From: Croceibacterium_A sp039927815
GTDB lineage: Bacteria; Pseudomonadota; Alphaproteobacteria; Sphingomonadales; Sphingomonadaceae
Direction of reading: 5' to 3'
DNA: 9,547 bases
NCBI GenBank assembly: GCA_039927815.1
Contig: JBDSUJ010000106.1
Span: forward strand, 1 to 9,547
Shown piece after piece: positions 1-7,452 of the stretch. The translations under genes and the position numbers were made by a program. Positions within the stretch are counted from its first letter, which is position 1, and each line of letters begins with the position of its first letter. The notes under the pieces are model-generated. The model was not told the origin of the DNA and ran no database searches. It saw nothing but the letters and a program-made list of their open reading frames with translations.

Positions 1-2171
<2,171 letters not shown>

Positions 2172-2380
2172 GAAGGGAGATGCCTCTTCGCTTGTGCCGG
2201 CGAAACGCCGCCGGCCAGAATGTTGCCCGCGAGGACGGCCGCGAGACGCAAACGGGCCGCAGCGATGGGCGCCCGGTTTCCCGGCCCAGCTGCAGCATCT
2301 GTTTCGTCTCACGGAGCGCTACAGCTTCCTTCCGTGGCAGGCCCCCGCGTCAGGCCCGCCTTGCTCGAAGCGTGTGGCGT
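2172..2380 (-). promoter_or_regulatory. Long 5' leader of rpoB
   Basis: About 210 bases separate the predicted rpoB start site from the ATG, and I see no credible gene on either strand. The leader is GC-rich and contains a perfect inverted repeat, GCCGGCG (2196-2202) with CGCCGGC (2209-2215), six-base loop, roughly 25 bases upstream of the start codon. There is no U-tract after it on the transcribed strand, so it is not a classical terminator. The length of the leader in front of a gene that is usually mid-operon suggests regulation of transcript or translation, but the mechanism cannot be read from the sequence. Confidence 0.45.
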
Positions 2381-2386
2381 GGGGGC

Positions 2387-2415
2387 CATATAGGAAGCCG
2401 ACCCGCCGGTGTCAA
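2387..2415 (-). promoter_or_regulatory. Sigma-70-type promoter of rpoB
   Basis: On the minus strand TTGACA (2415-2410) is followed after exactly 17 bases by TATATG (2392-2387). This is an almost consensus housekeeping promoter pointing at rpoB. The expected transcription start is near 2380, giving a leader of about 210 nt. An A/T-rich imperfect tandem repeat (2431-2452) sits upstream, around -60 relative to the predicted start, and could act as a distal UP-like element; that part is inference. Confidence 0.8.
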
Positions 2416-2471
2416 ACAGGACAACGGCCCGAAAATTTTAGCGAAATTTAGCTTGGGCGCCGAAAGCCAAT

Positions 2472-2533
2472 ATATCGACTTTCGATATTATCGATTGACG
2501 ATATGCGGCAACGATATTATTGAATATCGATAT
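2472..2533. promoter_or_regulatory. Cluster of ATATCGA-type inverted repeats, probable operator of the DUF2975/XRE unit
   Basis: Within 62 bases there are several related palindromes. ATATCGA-CTT-TCGATAT is perfect (2472-2488). TATCG-N5-CGATA is perfect (2489-2503). CGATATT-N4-AATATCG is perfect (2512-2529). ATATCGATAT is a perfect 10-base palindrome (2524-2533). All share the half-site ATATCG. The array ends 28 bases before the DUF2975 start codon and lies more than 55 bases upstream of the rpoB -35, so it most likely controls the rightward unit. The obvious candidate ligand is the XRE protein encoded in that unit (autoregulation). The repeats are seen directly; the binding protein is inferred. 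Confidence 0.65.
2495..2523 (+). promoter_or_regulatory. Candidate promoter of the DUF2975/XRE unit
   Basis: TTGACG (2495-2500) followed after 17 bases by TATTGA (2518-2523) is the best rightward promoter candidate. It is embedded in the repeat cluster, so a protein bound there would block RNA polymerase. The -10 match is only moderate and nearby A/T-rich hexamers could serve instead. Confidence 0.35.
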
Positions 2534-2561
2534 CTGGTTCAGGTGAAAGGTTAGGCCGCTC

Positions 2562-3080
2562 ATGGTTCAAATCGTCAAGGATCCACTGCTTACAGCCGCT
2601 ACGGTGGCAACCGTGCTTGCGCGAATCGCGCTCGTCCTCGGCATGATCGGCCTGAGCGCCACATTGTTCGCCGCGGTTTTCCGTCCCGACCTCTTCGAGA
2701 CGCACCTGATCGTCGGCATCGGTTCGGGCAAGCAGGATAACGTCCCCGTTGCCGCTTTGGTGAGCGTCGCGCTGACTATCGCCGCCTTCGCGCTGCTTTA
2801 CGATTTCGCCGCGCGCCTGGCGAAGATCATCGGCACGGTGCAAGACGGCGATCCGTTTACACTCGCCAATTTCGCTCGGCTGAGCCGCCTGGCTTGGCTG
2901 GCGATGGGCGTGCTGGGGATCAACATCGCGCAAACGCTCATGTCCATGTACCTCCCGAGCAACGGGATGGACCCGCACATGTCCTTCACTGGTCTCGCGG
3001 TCGGGCTCGTGCTGTTCATCCTCGCCCGGGTGTTCCGCCACGGCGCGGCAATGCGCGAAGACCTGGAAGGGACTGTCTGA
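2562..3080 (+). CDS. DUF2975 family four-helix inner-membrane protein
   Basis: This 172-residue protein of unknown biochemical function has four predicted membrane helices, at about residues 17-40, 62-84, 108-130 and 142-157. The segment after helix 2, VQDGDPFTLANFARL (93-107), and the end RVFRHGAAMREDLEGTV match what I know of the DUF2975 family, whose members often end in an Arg/Glu-rich tail like this. Length is normal for the family. A purine-rich AGGTGAAAGG (2541-2550) precedes the ATG. The next gene, an XRE regulator, starts inside the stop codon, an arrangement well known for this family (the yoaS/yozG pair of Bacillus subtilis is an example). The unit may act as a membrane sensor or partner of the regulator; this is inference. 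Confidence 0.82.
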   Translation: MVQIVKDPLLTAATVATVLARIALVLGMIGLSATLFAAVFRPDLFETHLIVGIGSGKQDNVPVAALVSVALTIAAFALLYDFAARLAKIIGTVQDGDPFTLANFARLSRLAWLAMGVLGINIAQTLMSMYLPSNGMDPHMSFTGLAVGLVLFILARVFRHGAAMREDLEGTV

Positions 3081-3337
3081 TGCCCCTCGAAACCGATGGG
3101 GCCGAAGCCGCCCGCATCGTGGTCAAGCTCGACGACCTGCTGCACCACCGCCGCATGACCCTGACCGAACTGGCCGAGCGGGTCGGCCTGACGCTGGCCA
3201 ACCTGTCGATCCTCAAGACCGGCAAGGCGAAGGCGGTCCGCTTTTCCACGCTCGCAGCGATCTGCCGGGTGCTCGAGTGCCAGCCGGGAGATGTTCTGGG
3301 TTATGCCTCGGACAGGGATAGCGAGAGCGCGGTCTAG
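3080..3337 (+). CDS. Small XRE (Cro/CI-type) transcriptional regulator, YozG-like
   Basis: This 85-residue protein is almost only a helix-turn-helix domain. Helix 2 is about TLTELAERVG (27-36) and the recognition helix about LTLANLSILKTG (37-48), followed by KAKAVRFSTLAAICRVLEC and the common XRE ending QPGDVLGY. There is no effector or dimerisation domain beyond this. Its ATG shares one base with the upstream stop (TGATG), and AAGGGA (3067-3072) is a good ribosome site 7 bases before it, so it should be translationally coupled to the membrane protein. It is the natural candidate to bind the palindrome cluster at 2472-2533. The stop TAG overlaps the stop of the convergent methyltransferase gene. 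Confidence 0.87.
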   Translation: MPLETDGAEAARIVVKLDDLLHHRRMTLTELAERVGLTLANLSILKTGKAKAVRFSTLAAICRVLECQPGDVLGYASDRDSESAV

Positions 3338-3981
3338 AACAGGCCCGGGATCAGGCGATAGCGCGTCGTCTGCATGAAGGCGCGATAGGCCGGGTCTTCC
3401 GACAGCAGTCGTTCTTCGGCCAACAGGCGCAGGATCTGCGCCCACCAGGCGATCGCATAGATCGCCGCATTCAGGAACGAGGGCATGACCATGATCAGCC
3501 CGATGTGCGAAGCGAGGTATCCGGCGTACATTGGGTGGCGCATGAAGCGATAAGGCCCAGTTGCCTTGATCCCGCGATTGGCGGGGGCGACACCAAAGCT
3601 GCGGCGGAGCGCCAGCTTGGCCCACAACTGGAAGCACGTGCCCACGAACACGAGCACAATCGCCAGTGCCCCGAGAATAGCCGGTCCGGCGGCGCCGGGA
3701 AAGATCAGGAGCGGCGCGGCGGTCGCCGTAATCGCCAACAGCCAATCGCCAAGGCGCAGCGAAATCTGCGTTGTCGGGCGGCGCACCAGCACGAAGAAGG
3801 CGATCGCTGTCTCAGACATGATCAGCAGCGGGGCAAAGGCGTTGTCGGCGTTGATCACGCGTTCGAGCATCAGCGCCCACAAGCCGAGGATCATGACTTG
3901 TTCGGCGCGGTCGAGCAGGGCGGGCCGCAGCCAACCCGGAGGGCCGGCCAAATGTCCTGCATTTGCGGTCACTTCGGTCAT
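3334..3981 (-). CDS. Membrane methyltransferase, isoprenylcysteine/phospholipid methyltransferase (ICMT/PEMT) fold
   Basis: This 215-residue polytopic protein has hydrophobic segments at about residues 28-40, 50-66, 80-96, 100-120 and 155-185. The C-terminal third carries the S-adenosylmethionine-binding signature of this fold: GPYRFMRHPMYAGY (142-155), then AEERLLSEDPAYRAF and RYRLIPGLF at the end, matching the RHPxYxG and EExxL...Y...R.xP elements of ICMT/PEMT-type enzymes. Bacterial members methylate small or lipid substrates and the actual substrate cannot be deduced. It is transcribed alone, convergent with the XRE gene. The ATG at 3981-3979 is the only start that keeps the whole N-terminus; the ribosome site (GGACC) is weak. 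Confidence 0.8.
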   Translation of the reverse strand: MTEVTANAGHLAGPPGWLRPALLDRAEQVMILGLWALMLERVINADNAFAPLLIMSETAIAFFVLVRRPTTQISLRLGDWLLAITATAAPLLIFPGAAGPAILGALAIVLVFVGTCFQLWAKLALRRSFGVAPANRGIKATGPYRFMRHPMYAGYLASHIGLIMVMPSFLNAAIYAIAWWAQILRLLAEERLLSEDPAYRAFMQTTRYRLIPGLF

Positions 3982-4329
3982 TTAGGGTCCACGATGGCGA
4001 TGCTGACAGTCGTCTTGCCGCAACAGGGTTAAGAATACCTGACCGGCGGCAATCTTGACTCGGTCCCGATCACTGCTAGGGGGCTGCCCGACTGACGTGT
4101 CTTTCGGGGGCGCCGGTCATCCGTCCGAGACAGCTGGTGGCCCGGGTTTGCCGGTCCTTAATCTCCAGCCTAGGCGGGGAAACGAGATTTTCAGGCGCTG
4201 CCTCGTGCCGCACCTTTTGCGCCTGGCGCACTCCTTCCCCTTCAGTGGACTTGACCTTGCCGGATTGCGGCCGGGGCAAACGTAACCGATCGCCCGGTTT
4301 TTCCGAGCGGTCACGTCAAGGAGTAAGGT
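3982..4329 (+). promoter_or_regulatory. Intergenic region and probable L10-responsive leader of rplJ
   Basis: There is no convincing gene in these 348 bases. The left part must hold the promoter of the minus-strand methyltransferase. A possible rightward -35, TTGACT (4055-4060), has only a poor -10 partner (TGCTAG, 13 bases on). The rest has several potential hairpins: TGTCT/AGACA (4098-4102/4128-4132), AATCTC/GAGATT (4160-4165/4184-4189), CAGGCGC/GCGCCTG (4192-4198/4219-4225), and CGCCCGG/CCGAGCG with a T5 loop and one mismatch (4291-4297/4303-4309). Ribosomal stalk operons are commonly autoregulated by L10 or L10-L12 binding to the rplJ leader, so a structured leader is expected. I could not identify the kink-turn core with certainty. 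Confidence 0.45.
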
Positions 4330-4845
4330 ATGGATCGTTCGCAGAAAGCTGATTCGGTCGCCAGCCTAAACGCGGTGTTCAACGAGGCGGGCGTGGTGGT
4401 GATCACCCGCAACCTCGGCTTGACGGTGGCGCAGTCCACCACTTTGCGGAACAAGATGCGTGACGCTGGGGCATCGTACAAAGTCGCGAAAAACCGTCTC
4501 GCCAGGCTCGCCCTGAAGGACACCGACTACGCCGGACTCGAGGAACACCTCACCGGCCCGACCGCGCTCGCGTATTCGGTGGACCCGGTTGCTGCCGCCA
4601 AGGCAGTGGTCGATTTCGCCAAGACGAATGACAAGCTCGAAATCGTCGGTGGAGCCATGGGCAGCACGGTGCTCAACGAAGCTGGAGTCAGGGCGCTAGC
4701 CGCGCTGCCGAGCCTCGACGAGTTGCGCAGCAGAATCGTCGGTCTGGTCAACGCCCCGGCGACCAAGATCGCCCAGCTGGTCACCGCCCCGGCGAGCAAG
4801 CTGGCCCGCGTGTTCGGTGCGTACGCGGCCAAAGAGGCAGCGTAA
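4330..4845 (+). CDS. rplJ: 50S ribosomal protein L10
   Basis: L10 anchors the L7/L12 dimers to 23S rRNA to form the ribosomal stalk that recruits translation factors. The 171-residue protein has the usual length. The N-terminal globular part carries typical L10 features: GVVVITRNLGLTVAQSTTLR, then YKVAKNRLARLAL and LTGPTALAYS. The C-terminal part (after about residue 120) is the helical tail with APATKIAQLVTAPASKLARVF, which binds L7/L12. A strong AAGGAG (4318-4323) lies 6 bases before the ATG. rplL follows after 47 bases in the same direction. Unlike the classic arrangement, rplK-rplA do not precede it in this window and rpoB does not follow rplL. Confidence 0.97.
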   Translation: MDRSQKADSVASLNAVFNEAGVVVITRNLGLTVAQSTTLRNKMRDAGASYKVAKNRLARLALKDTDYAGLEEHLTGPTALAYSVDPVAAAKAVVDFAKTNDKLEIVGGAMGSTVLNEAGVRALAALPSLDELRSRIVGLVNAPATKIAQLVTAPASKLARVFGAYAAKEAA

Positions 4846-4892
4846 GCGGTTTTTCAAGTTTTCTAATTCCCCATTTAAACGGAGTGATTAAA

Positions 4893-5270
4893 ATGGCCGA
4901 TATCGCCAACATCGTTGAAGACCTGTCCAAGCTGACGGTCATGGAAGCCGCTGAACTTGCCAAGGCGCTCGAAGAAGCATGGGGCGTTTCCGCCGCTGCT
5001 GCGGTCGCTGTGGCCGCCCCCGCCGGTGGTGGCGCTGCTGCCGAAGCGGTCGAGGAAAAGACCGAATTCGACGTTATCCTGACCGGCGACGGCGGCAAGA
5101 AGATCCAGGTGATCAAGGAAGTCCGCGCCATCACCCAGCTCGGCCTGACCGAAGCCAAGACCCTCGTCGAGAGCGCCCCCAAGGCGATCAAGGAAGGCGT
5201 CAACAAGGCCGAAGCTGAAGAGATCAAGGCCAAGGTCGAAGCGGCCGGCGGCACGGTCGAGATCAAGTAA
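4893..5270 (+). CDS. rplL: 50S ribosomal protein L7/L12
   Basis: L7/L12 is the multicopy stalk protein that contacts the translational GTPases. The 125-residue protein has the standard plan: an N-terminal dimerisation domain (ADIANIVEDLSKLTVMEAAEL), an Ala/Gly-rich hinge at about residues 34-53, and the C-terminal domain beginning at about EFDVILTGDGGKKIQVIKEVR with LGLTEAKTLVE and ending GGTVEIK. I chose the ATG at 4893, which gives the typical MADI start; GGAG (4881-4884) lies 8 bases upstream. A GTG three codons earlier (4884) overlaps that ribosome site and is less likely. The gene ends 47 bases before a strong intrinsic terminator, so rplJ-rplL forms a two-gene operon. Confidence 0.97.
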   Translation: MADIANIVEDLSKLTVMEAAELAKALEEAWGVSAAAAVAVAAPAGGGAAAEAVEEKTEFDVILTGDGGKKIQVIKEVRAITQLGLTEAKTLVESAPKAIKEGVNKAEAEEIKAKVEAAGGTVEIK

Positions 5271-5317
5271 GCTTCACGACCAGTTTCGCGGGTGTCTTGA
5301 AGCATTCGCGGATGGGA

Positions 5318-5350
5318 GGGCGGCATCGCAAGGTGTCGCCCTTTCCTTTT
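5318..5350 (+). terminator. Intrinsic terminator of rplJ-rplL
   Basis: GGGCGGCATC (5318-5327) pairs with GGTGTCGCCC (5332-5341) over 10 positions, two of them G-U, closing a GCAA (GNRA) tetraloop. The tract TTTCCTTTT follows directly. This is a textbook Rho-independent terminator and closes the operon without any rpoB read-through. Confidence 0.9.
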
Positions 5351-5538
5351 GGCAGCTATCGCGTGCGCGCACCCCCATCACGGGTCGGCCGAAGGTGAAA
5401 ATGGGACCTGGACCGCGCAAGTCATTGCAGCGGACCACTTTCATCGGAGAGAAGCGGAACAATCTGGGCTGATCAACCGTCTTTGTGTTAGCCCCTCGCC
5501 GACAAGCGGCGTCGAGGCACCAGGTAAGGGAGATTTCC

Positions 5539-5985
5539 ATGCGTAGCCTGACAATAGCCCTAATGCTCGCCACCACGCTGGCGGGCTGCAACACAGTGCG
5601 TGGAGTGGGCGCCGACGTTGCGTCGGTCGCCGATGCATTCGATGCCAATCGCACCTATGCCGCCTGCGGTACTTACGGGATGGTGGACCAGAACAATGAC
5701 GGGCGCATTTCTCGAGCCGAATATGACGCCTATCGCACCGGTTCATATCGCTCGTGGGATGCCAATGGCGACGGCCGGATCAGCCAGGCCGAATATGCGA
5801 ATTGCTGGTATGGCGGCGGCTTTGCCTCGACATATAACCGGGTTGCCTACCAGCCGAGTTACAGTGTGTTCGACACCAACCACGACGGCTATTTGAGTCA
5901 AAGCGAATATTACAGCGCGAGTGCCTGGCCGGGCCTGGATCGCAACGGAGACGGCATCGTCGACAGCAGCGAATGGAAGTGGTGA
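5539..5985 (+). CDS. Lipoprotein with entericidin-like N-terminus and four EF-hand loops
   Basis: This 148-residue predicted lipoprotein has a signal peptide ending in the lipobox LAGC (Cys17). The residues after the cysteine, CNTVRGVGADVASVADAF, closely resemble the start of mature entericidin-type lipoproteins (CNTxRGxGxD). The remainder carries four 12-residue calcium-binding loops at 50-61, 74-85, 112-123 and 134-145. Each has Asp at 1, Asn at 3, Asp at 5, Gly at 6 and Glu at 12, so all look functional. Spacers between loops are rich in Tyr, Trp and Ser. The ATG at 5539 is chosen because AAGGGAG sits about 6 bases upstream and it starts the signal peptide; upstream in-frame codons would spoil it. 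It is likely anchored in the envelope and able to bind calcium. It is a single gene between the rplL terminator and a convergent operon. Confidence 0.85.
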   Translation: MRSLTIALMLATTLAGCNTVRGVGADVASVADAFDANRTYAACGTYGMVDQNNDGRISRAEYDAYRTGSYRSWDANGDGRISQAEYANCWYGGGFASTYNRVAYQPSYSVFDTNHDGYLSQSEYYSASAWPGLDRNGDGIVDSSEWKW

Positions 5986-6012
5986 CGCAGCCCGCGTGAA
6001 TCGATTGCGGGA

Positions 6013-6058
6013 GGGCTTGGGCGGGCGGGAGCCAGTCAAGGCCTTTCCGCCCAAACCC
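6013..6058. terminator. Long hairpin between convergent genes
   Basis: GGGCTTGGGCGG (6013-6024) pairs with CCGCCCAAACCC (6047-6058) with a single C/A mismatch and a 22-base loop. It lies 27 bases after the EF-hand gene and 81 bases beyond the end of the minus-strand deacylase gene. There is no clear U-tract on either side, so a terminator or transcript-end stabiliser is plausible but not proven. Confidence 0.45.
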
Positions 6059-6139
6059 CCGGAGGCCGTCGCTATGCGTCTGAGCGATGGCGCGCGTTCA
6101 CGTGCGTTGAAGAAGGACGTAGGCTGGATATTATGCGGG

Positions 6140-6688
6140 TTACAACTTGTAGTTGATCCGCACGCCCCACATGTCGATCCCGGGATTCTGGCGTGAATTG
6201 AACAGTTGCGCGTGGCTGATGTGGGTCCAGCTAGCTTCGGCGGAAAGCTTGTCGGTGAACTCGTAACCGAGCCCGAGTTCGGGCTCGAACAGTACCCGGC
6301 TGCCAAGATCGGTTTCGACCCGGCGCACCCGGTCGACCCGGTGACTGGGCCCGTCATGCACGATCAGGCCGACGCCCGGCCGCAGATAGACCGGGCTGCC
6401 ATGCTTACCCAAGGTGAACTTCCACCCGATTCCGACCCCGCCGAACGATGTGTCTCCGACCGAATTGAGCGACCCGATGACGTACGGCGAGGGACTGCCG
6501 ATGGCCGACAGCGCCGTGATCGGGGCGAAGCGATACCCGAGCTCGAGATCGATCCCGCCTTCGCCGGTGACTAGTGTGAAAGGCGTATCCACCCCGTGGA
6601 CATAGACGCCGGCGAATACCTCTTGAGCGGACGCGGCGGCGGGAATGGCCAGGGCCGCGAGCGCGGCGGGAAGAGCGAGTAGCTTCAT
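6140..6688 (-). CDS. PagL-like lipid A 3-O-deacylase / acyloxyacyl hydrolase family outer-membrane protein
   Basis: This 182-residue protein has a clear signal peptide (1-21, cleavage after ASA) and alternating short beta-strand-like segments typical of an eight-stranded outer-membrane barrel. The C-terminal motif SWTHISHAQLFNSRQNPGIDMWGVRINYKL region (153-182) matches the PagL family, with the His-x-Ser pair at His156 and Ser158 and the NPG turn at 168-170. PagL enzymes remove an acyl chain from lipid A at the outer membrane. The third catalytic residue of characterised PagL, a Glu 14 residues after the His, is Gly170 here; Asp172 is the nearest acid. The gene lies 44 bases after the cytochrome gene on the same strand, so both may be co-transcribed, but the ribosome site is weak. 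Confidence 0.75.
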   Translation of the reverse strand: MKLLALPAALAALAIPAAASAQEVFAGVYVHGVDTPFTLVTGEGGIDLELGYRFAPITALSAIGSPSPYVIGSLNSVGDTSFGGVGIGWKFTLGKHGSPVYLRPGVGLIVHDGPSHRVDRVRRVETDLGSRVLFEPELGLGYEFTDKLSAEASWTHISHAQLFNSRQNPGIDMWGVRINYKL

Positions 6689-6732
6689 CGGCCGACGATG
6701 TGCGCGGCCTTTGCTTTCAGCAGACTGAAGGA

Positions 6733-7293
6733 TCAAAGCGATTTGAGATAATCGATGATGGCTTTGCGTTTGGCGGCATCCTTGACCCCAGCGAAAGTCA
6801 TCTTGGTGCCCGGCACCACTCCCTTCGGATCGGTCAAGTAGCGGTCTAGCGTAGCCTGGTTCCAAGTCAGCCCGGAACTCTTCATCGCATCGCTGAAATC
6901 GTAGCCGGGAACGGTGGCGGCCTTGTCGCCATAAATTCCCGCCAGCGACGGACCGATGCCGTTCTTGCCCGGCTCGGTGCTGTGGCAGGCGCTGCATTGG
7001 GCGAACTCCGCCGGCTTGGTCGCCATCGCGACCGGGGTCGGCTTGGCGCTGGCGGTGGGCTTGGGGGTCGGCGTCGGGGTCGGTGTCACGGTAGTCGCGC
7101 TTGGGGTCGGAGTCGGGCTGGGTGTGGGAGTAGCGGTCTCGGCCGGCAAGGGCGTGGCGCTGTCGGTCGCGACCGGCGTGACGACGGTGGTGTCGGCCAC
7201 CGCCGCGCTATCGGCCGCTTGGTCGTTACCACCACAGGCGGCGAGCGCGAGGGCCAGAGTAAGAGCGGTGGCGCCGGTCACTGCGAACTTCAT
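6733..7293 (-). CDS. Membrane-anchored lipoprotein c-type cytochrome (class I)
   Basis: This 186-residue protein starts with a lipoprotein signal (LALAAC, Cys20). A long Ala/Thr/Pro-rich linker follows (about 35-92). The compact class I cytochrome c domain begins at about residue 93. Haem is attached at CSACH (100-104), GIGPSLAGIYG follows, and Met165 in PGTKMTF is the likely sixth ligand. The domain resembles soluble cytochrome c2/c552 carriers, so an electron shuttle tethered to the periplasmic face of a membrane is likely; redox partners are unknown. GGAAGG (complement of 7300-7305) lies 6 bases before the ATG. The ATG overlaps the stop of a tiny upstream reading frame. It is divergent from the MATE gene and upstream of the PagL-like gene. 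Confidence 0.9.
   Translation of the reverse strand: MKFAVTGATALTLALALAACGGNDQAADSAAVADTTVVTPVATDSATPLPAETATPTPSPTPTPSATTVTPTPTPTPKPTASAKPTPVAMATKPAEFAQCSACHSTEPGKNGIGPSLAGIYGDKAATVPGYDFSDAMKSSGLTWNQATLDRYLTDPKGVVPGTKMTFAGVKDAAKRKAIIDYLKSL
7033..7137 (-). repeat. Low-complexity Thr/Pro linker repeat inside the cytochrome gene
   Basis: Residues about 53-87 of the cytochrome are near-perfect Thr-Pro alternations (TPTPSPTPTP, then TPTPTPTPKP). At DNA level this is an imperfect GGNGTC hexamer repeat read on the plus strand. Such repeats can change length by slippage, altering the reach of the haem domain from its lipid anchor. Confidence 0.75.
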
Positions 7294-7316
7294 ATCAGGC
7301 CTTCCCCAAGTATCAT
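7290..7316 (-). CDS. Possible nine-codon leader ORF coupled to the cytochrome gene
   Basis: On the minus strand AGGAGG (complement of 7325-7330) is followed after 8 bases by ATG (7316-7314) and a reading frame encoding MILGEGLI. Its TGA (7292-7290) overlaps the cytochrome ATG as ATGA. The ribosome site is the better of the two in this region. This suggests a short leader peptide that passes ribosomes to the cytochrome start, but a frame this short can arise by chance. Confidence 0.35.
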   Translation of the reverse strand: MILGEGLI

Positions 7317-7421
7317 TTCGCGCGCCTCCTATCGCCGGAACCGGCCGAGTGGAAGGGCTTGTGGGAAAAGCGCCGCACCCGGCCCAAAAGTTCCAGCCGA
7401 GCCGTTGGAGCGCTTTCCCCC

Positions 7422-7445
7422 GCCCGGTTGCAAGCGTAACCGGGC
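7422..7445. repeat. Perfect 8-base inverted repeat just before the MATE start codon
   Basis: GCCCGGTT (7422-7429) and AACCGGGC (7438-7445) are perfect complements around GCAAGCGT. The right arm ends 7 bases before the MATE ATG. It could be a regulator's operator or an RNA hairpin covering the ribosome-binding region, where no clear Shine-Dalgarno sequence is visible. The rest of the 159-base divergent region holds no gene other than the tiny leader ORF. Confidence 0.5.
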
Positions 7446-7452
7446 CGGCTTT

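Noticed and set aside
3505..4032. 175-codon plus-strand frame opposite the methyltransferase
   Set aside because: It is antisense to a protein with clear ICMT/PEMT motifs; the His/Arg/Gln-rich translation is a shadow.
4055..4285. 76-codon frame in the rplJ leader
   Set aside because: It has no ribosome site and no recognisable sequence, and lies over the potential hairpins of the leader.
5401..5472. 23-residue frame (MGPGPRKSLQRTTFIGEKRNNLG) between the rplL terminator and the EF-hand gene
   Set aside because: It has a modest GAAGG 5 bases upstream but no family resemblance, and no promoter is evident. It is too short to call without conservation data.
6689..6997. Upstream extension of the PagL-like frame
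   Set aside because: It overlaps the cytochrome coding region in another frame and would bury the signal peptide that starts at 6688.
6982..7452. Upstream extension of the MATE reading frame
   Set aside because: It runs through the antisense of the cytochrome gene and the divergent regulatory region. The conserved protein starts at 7453.
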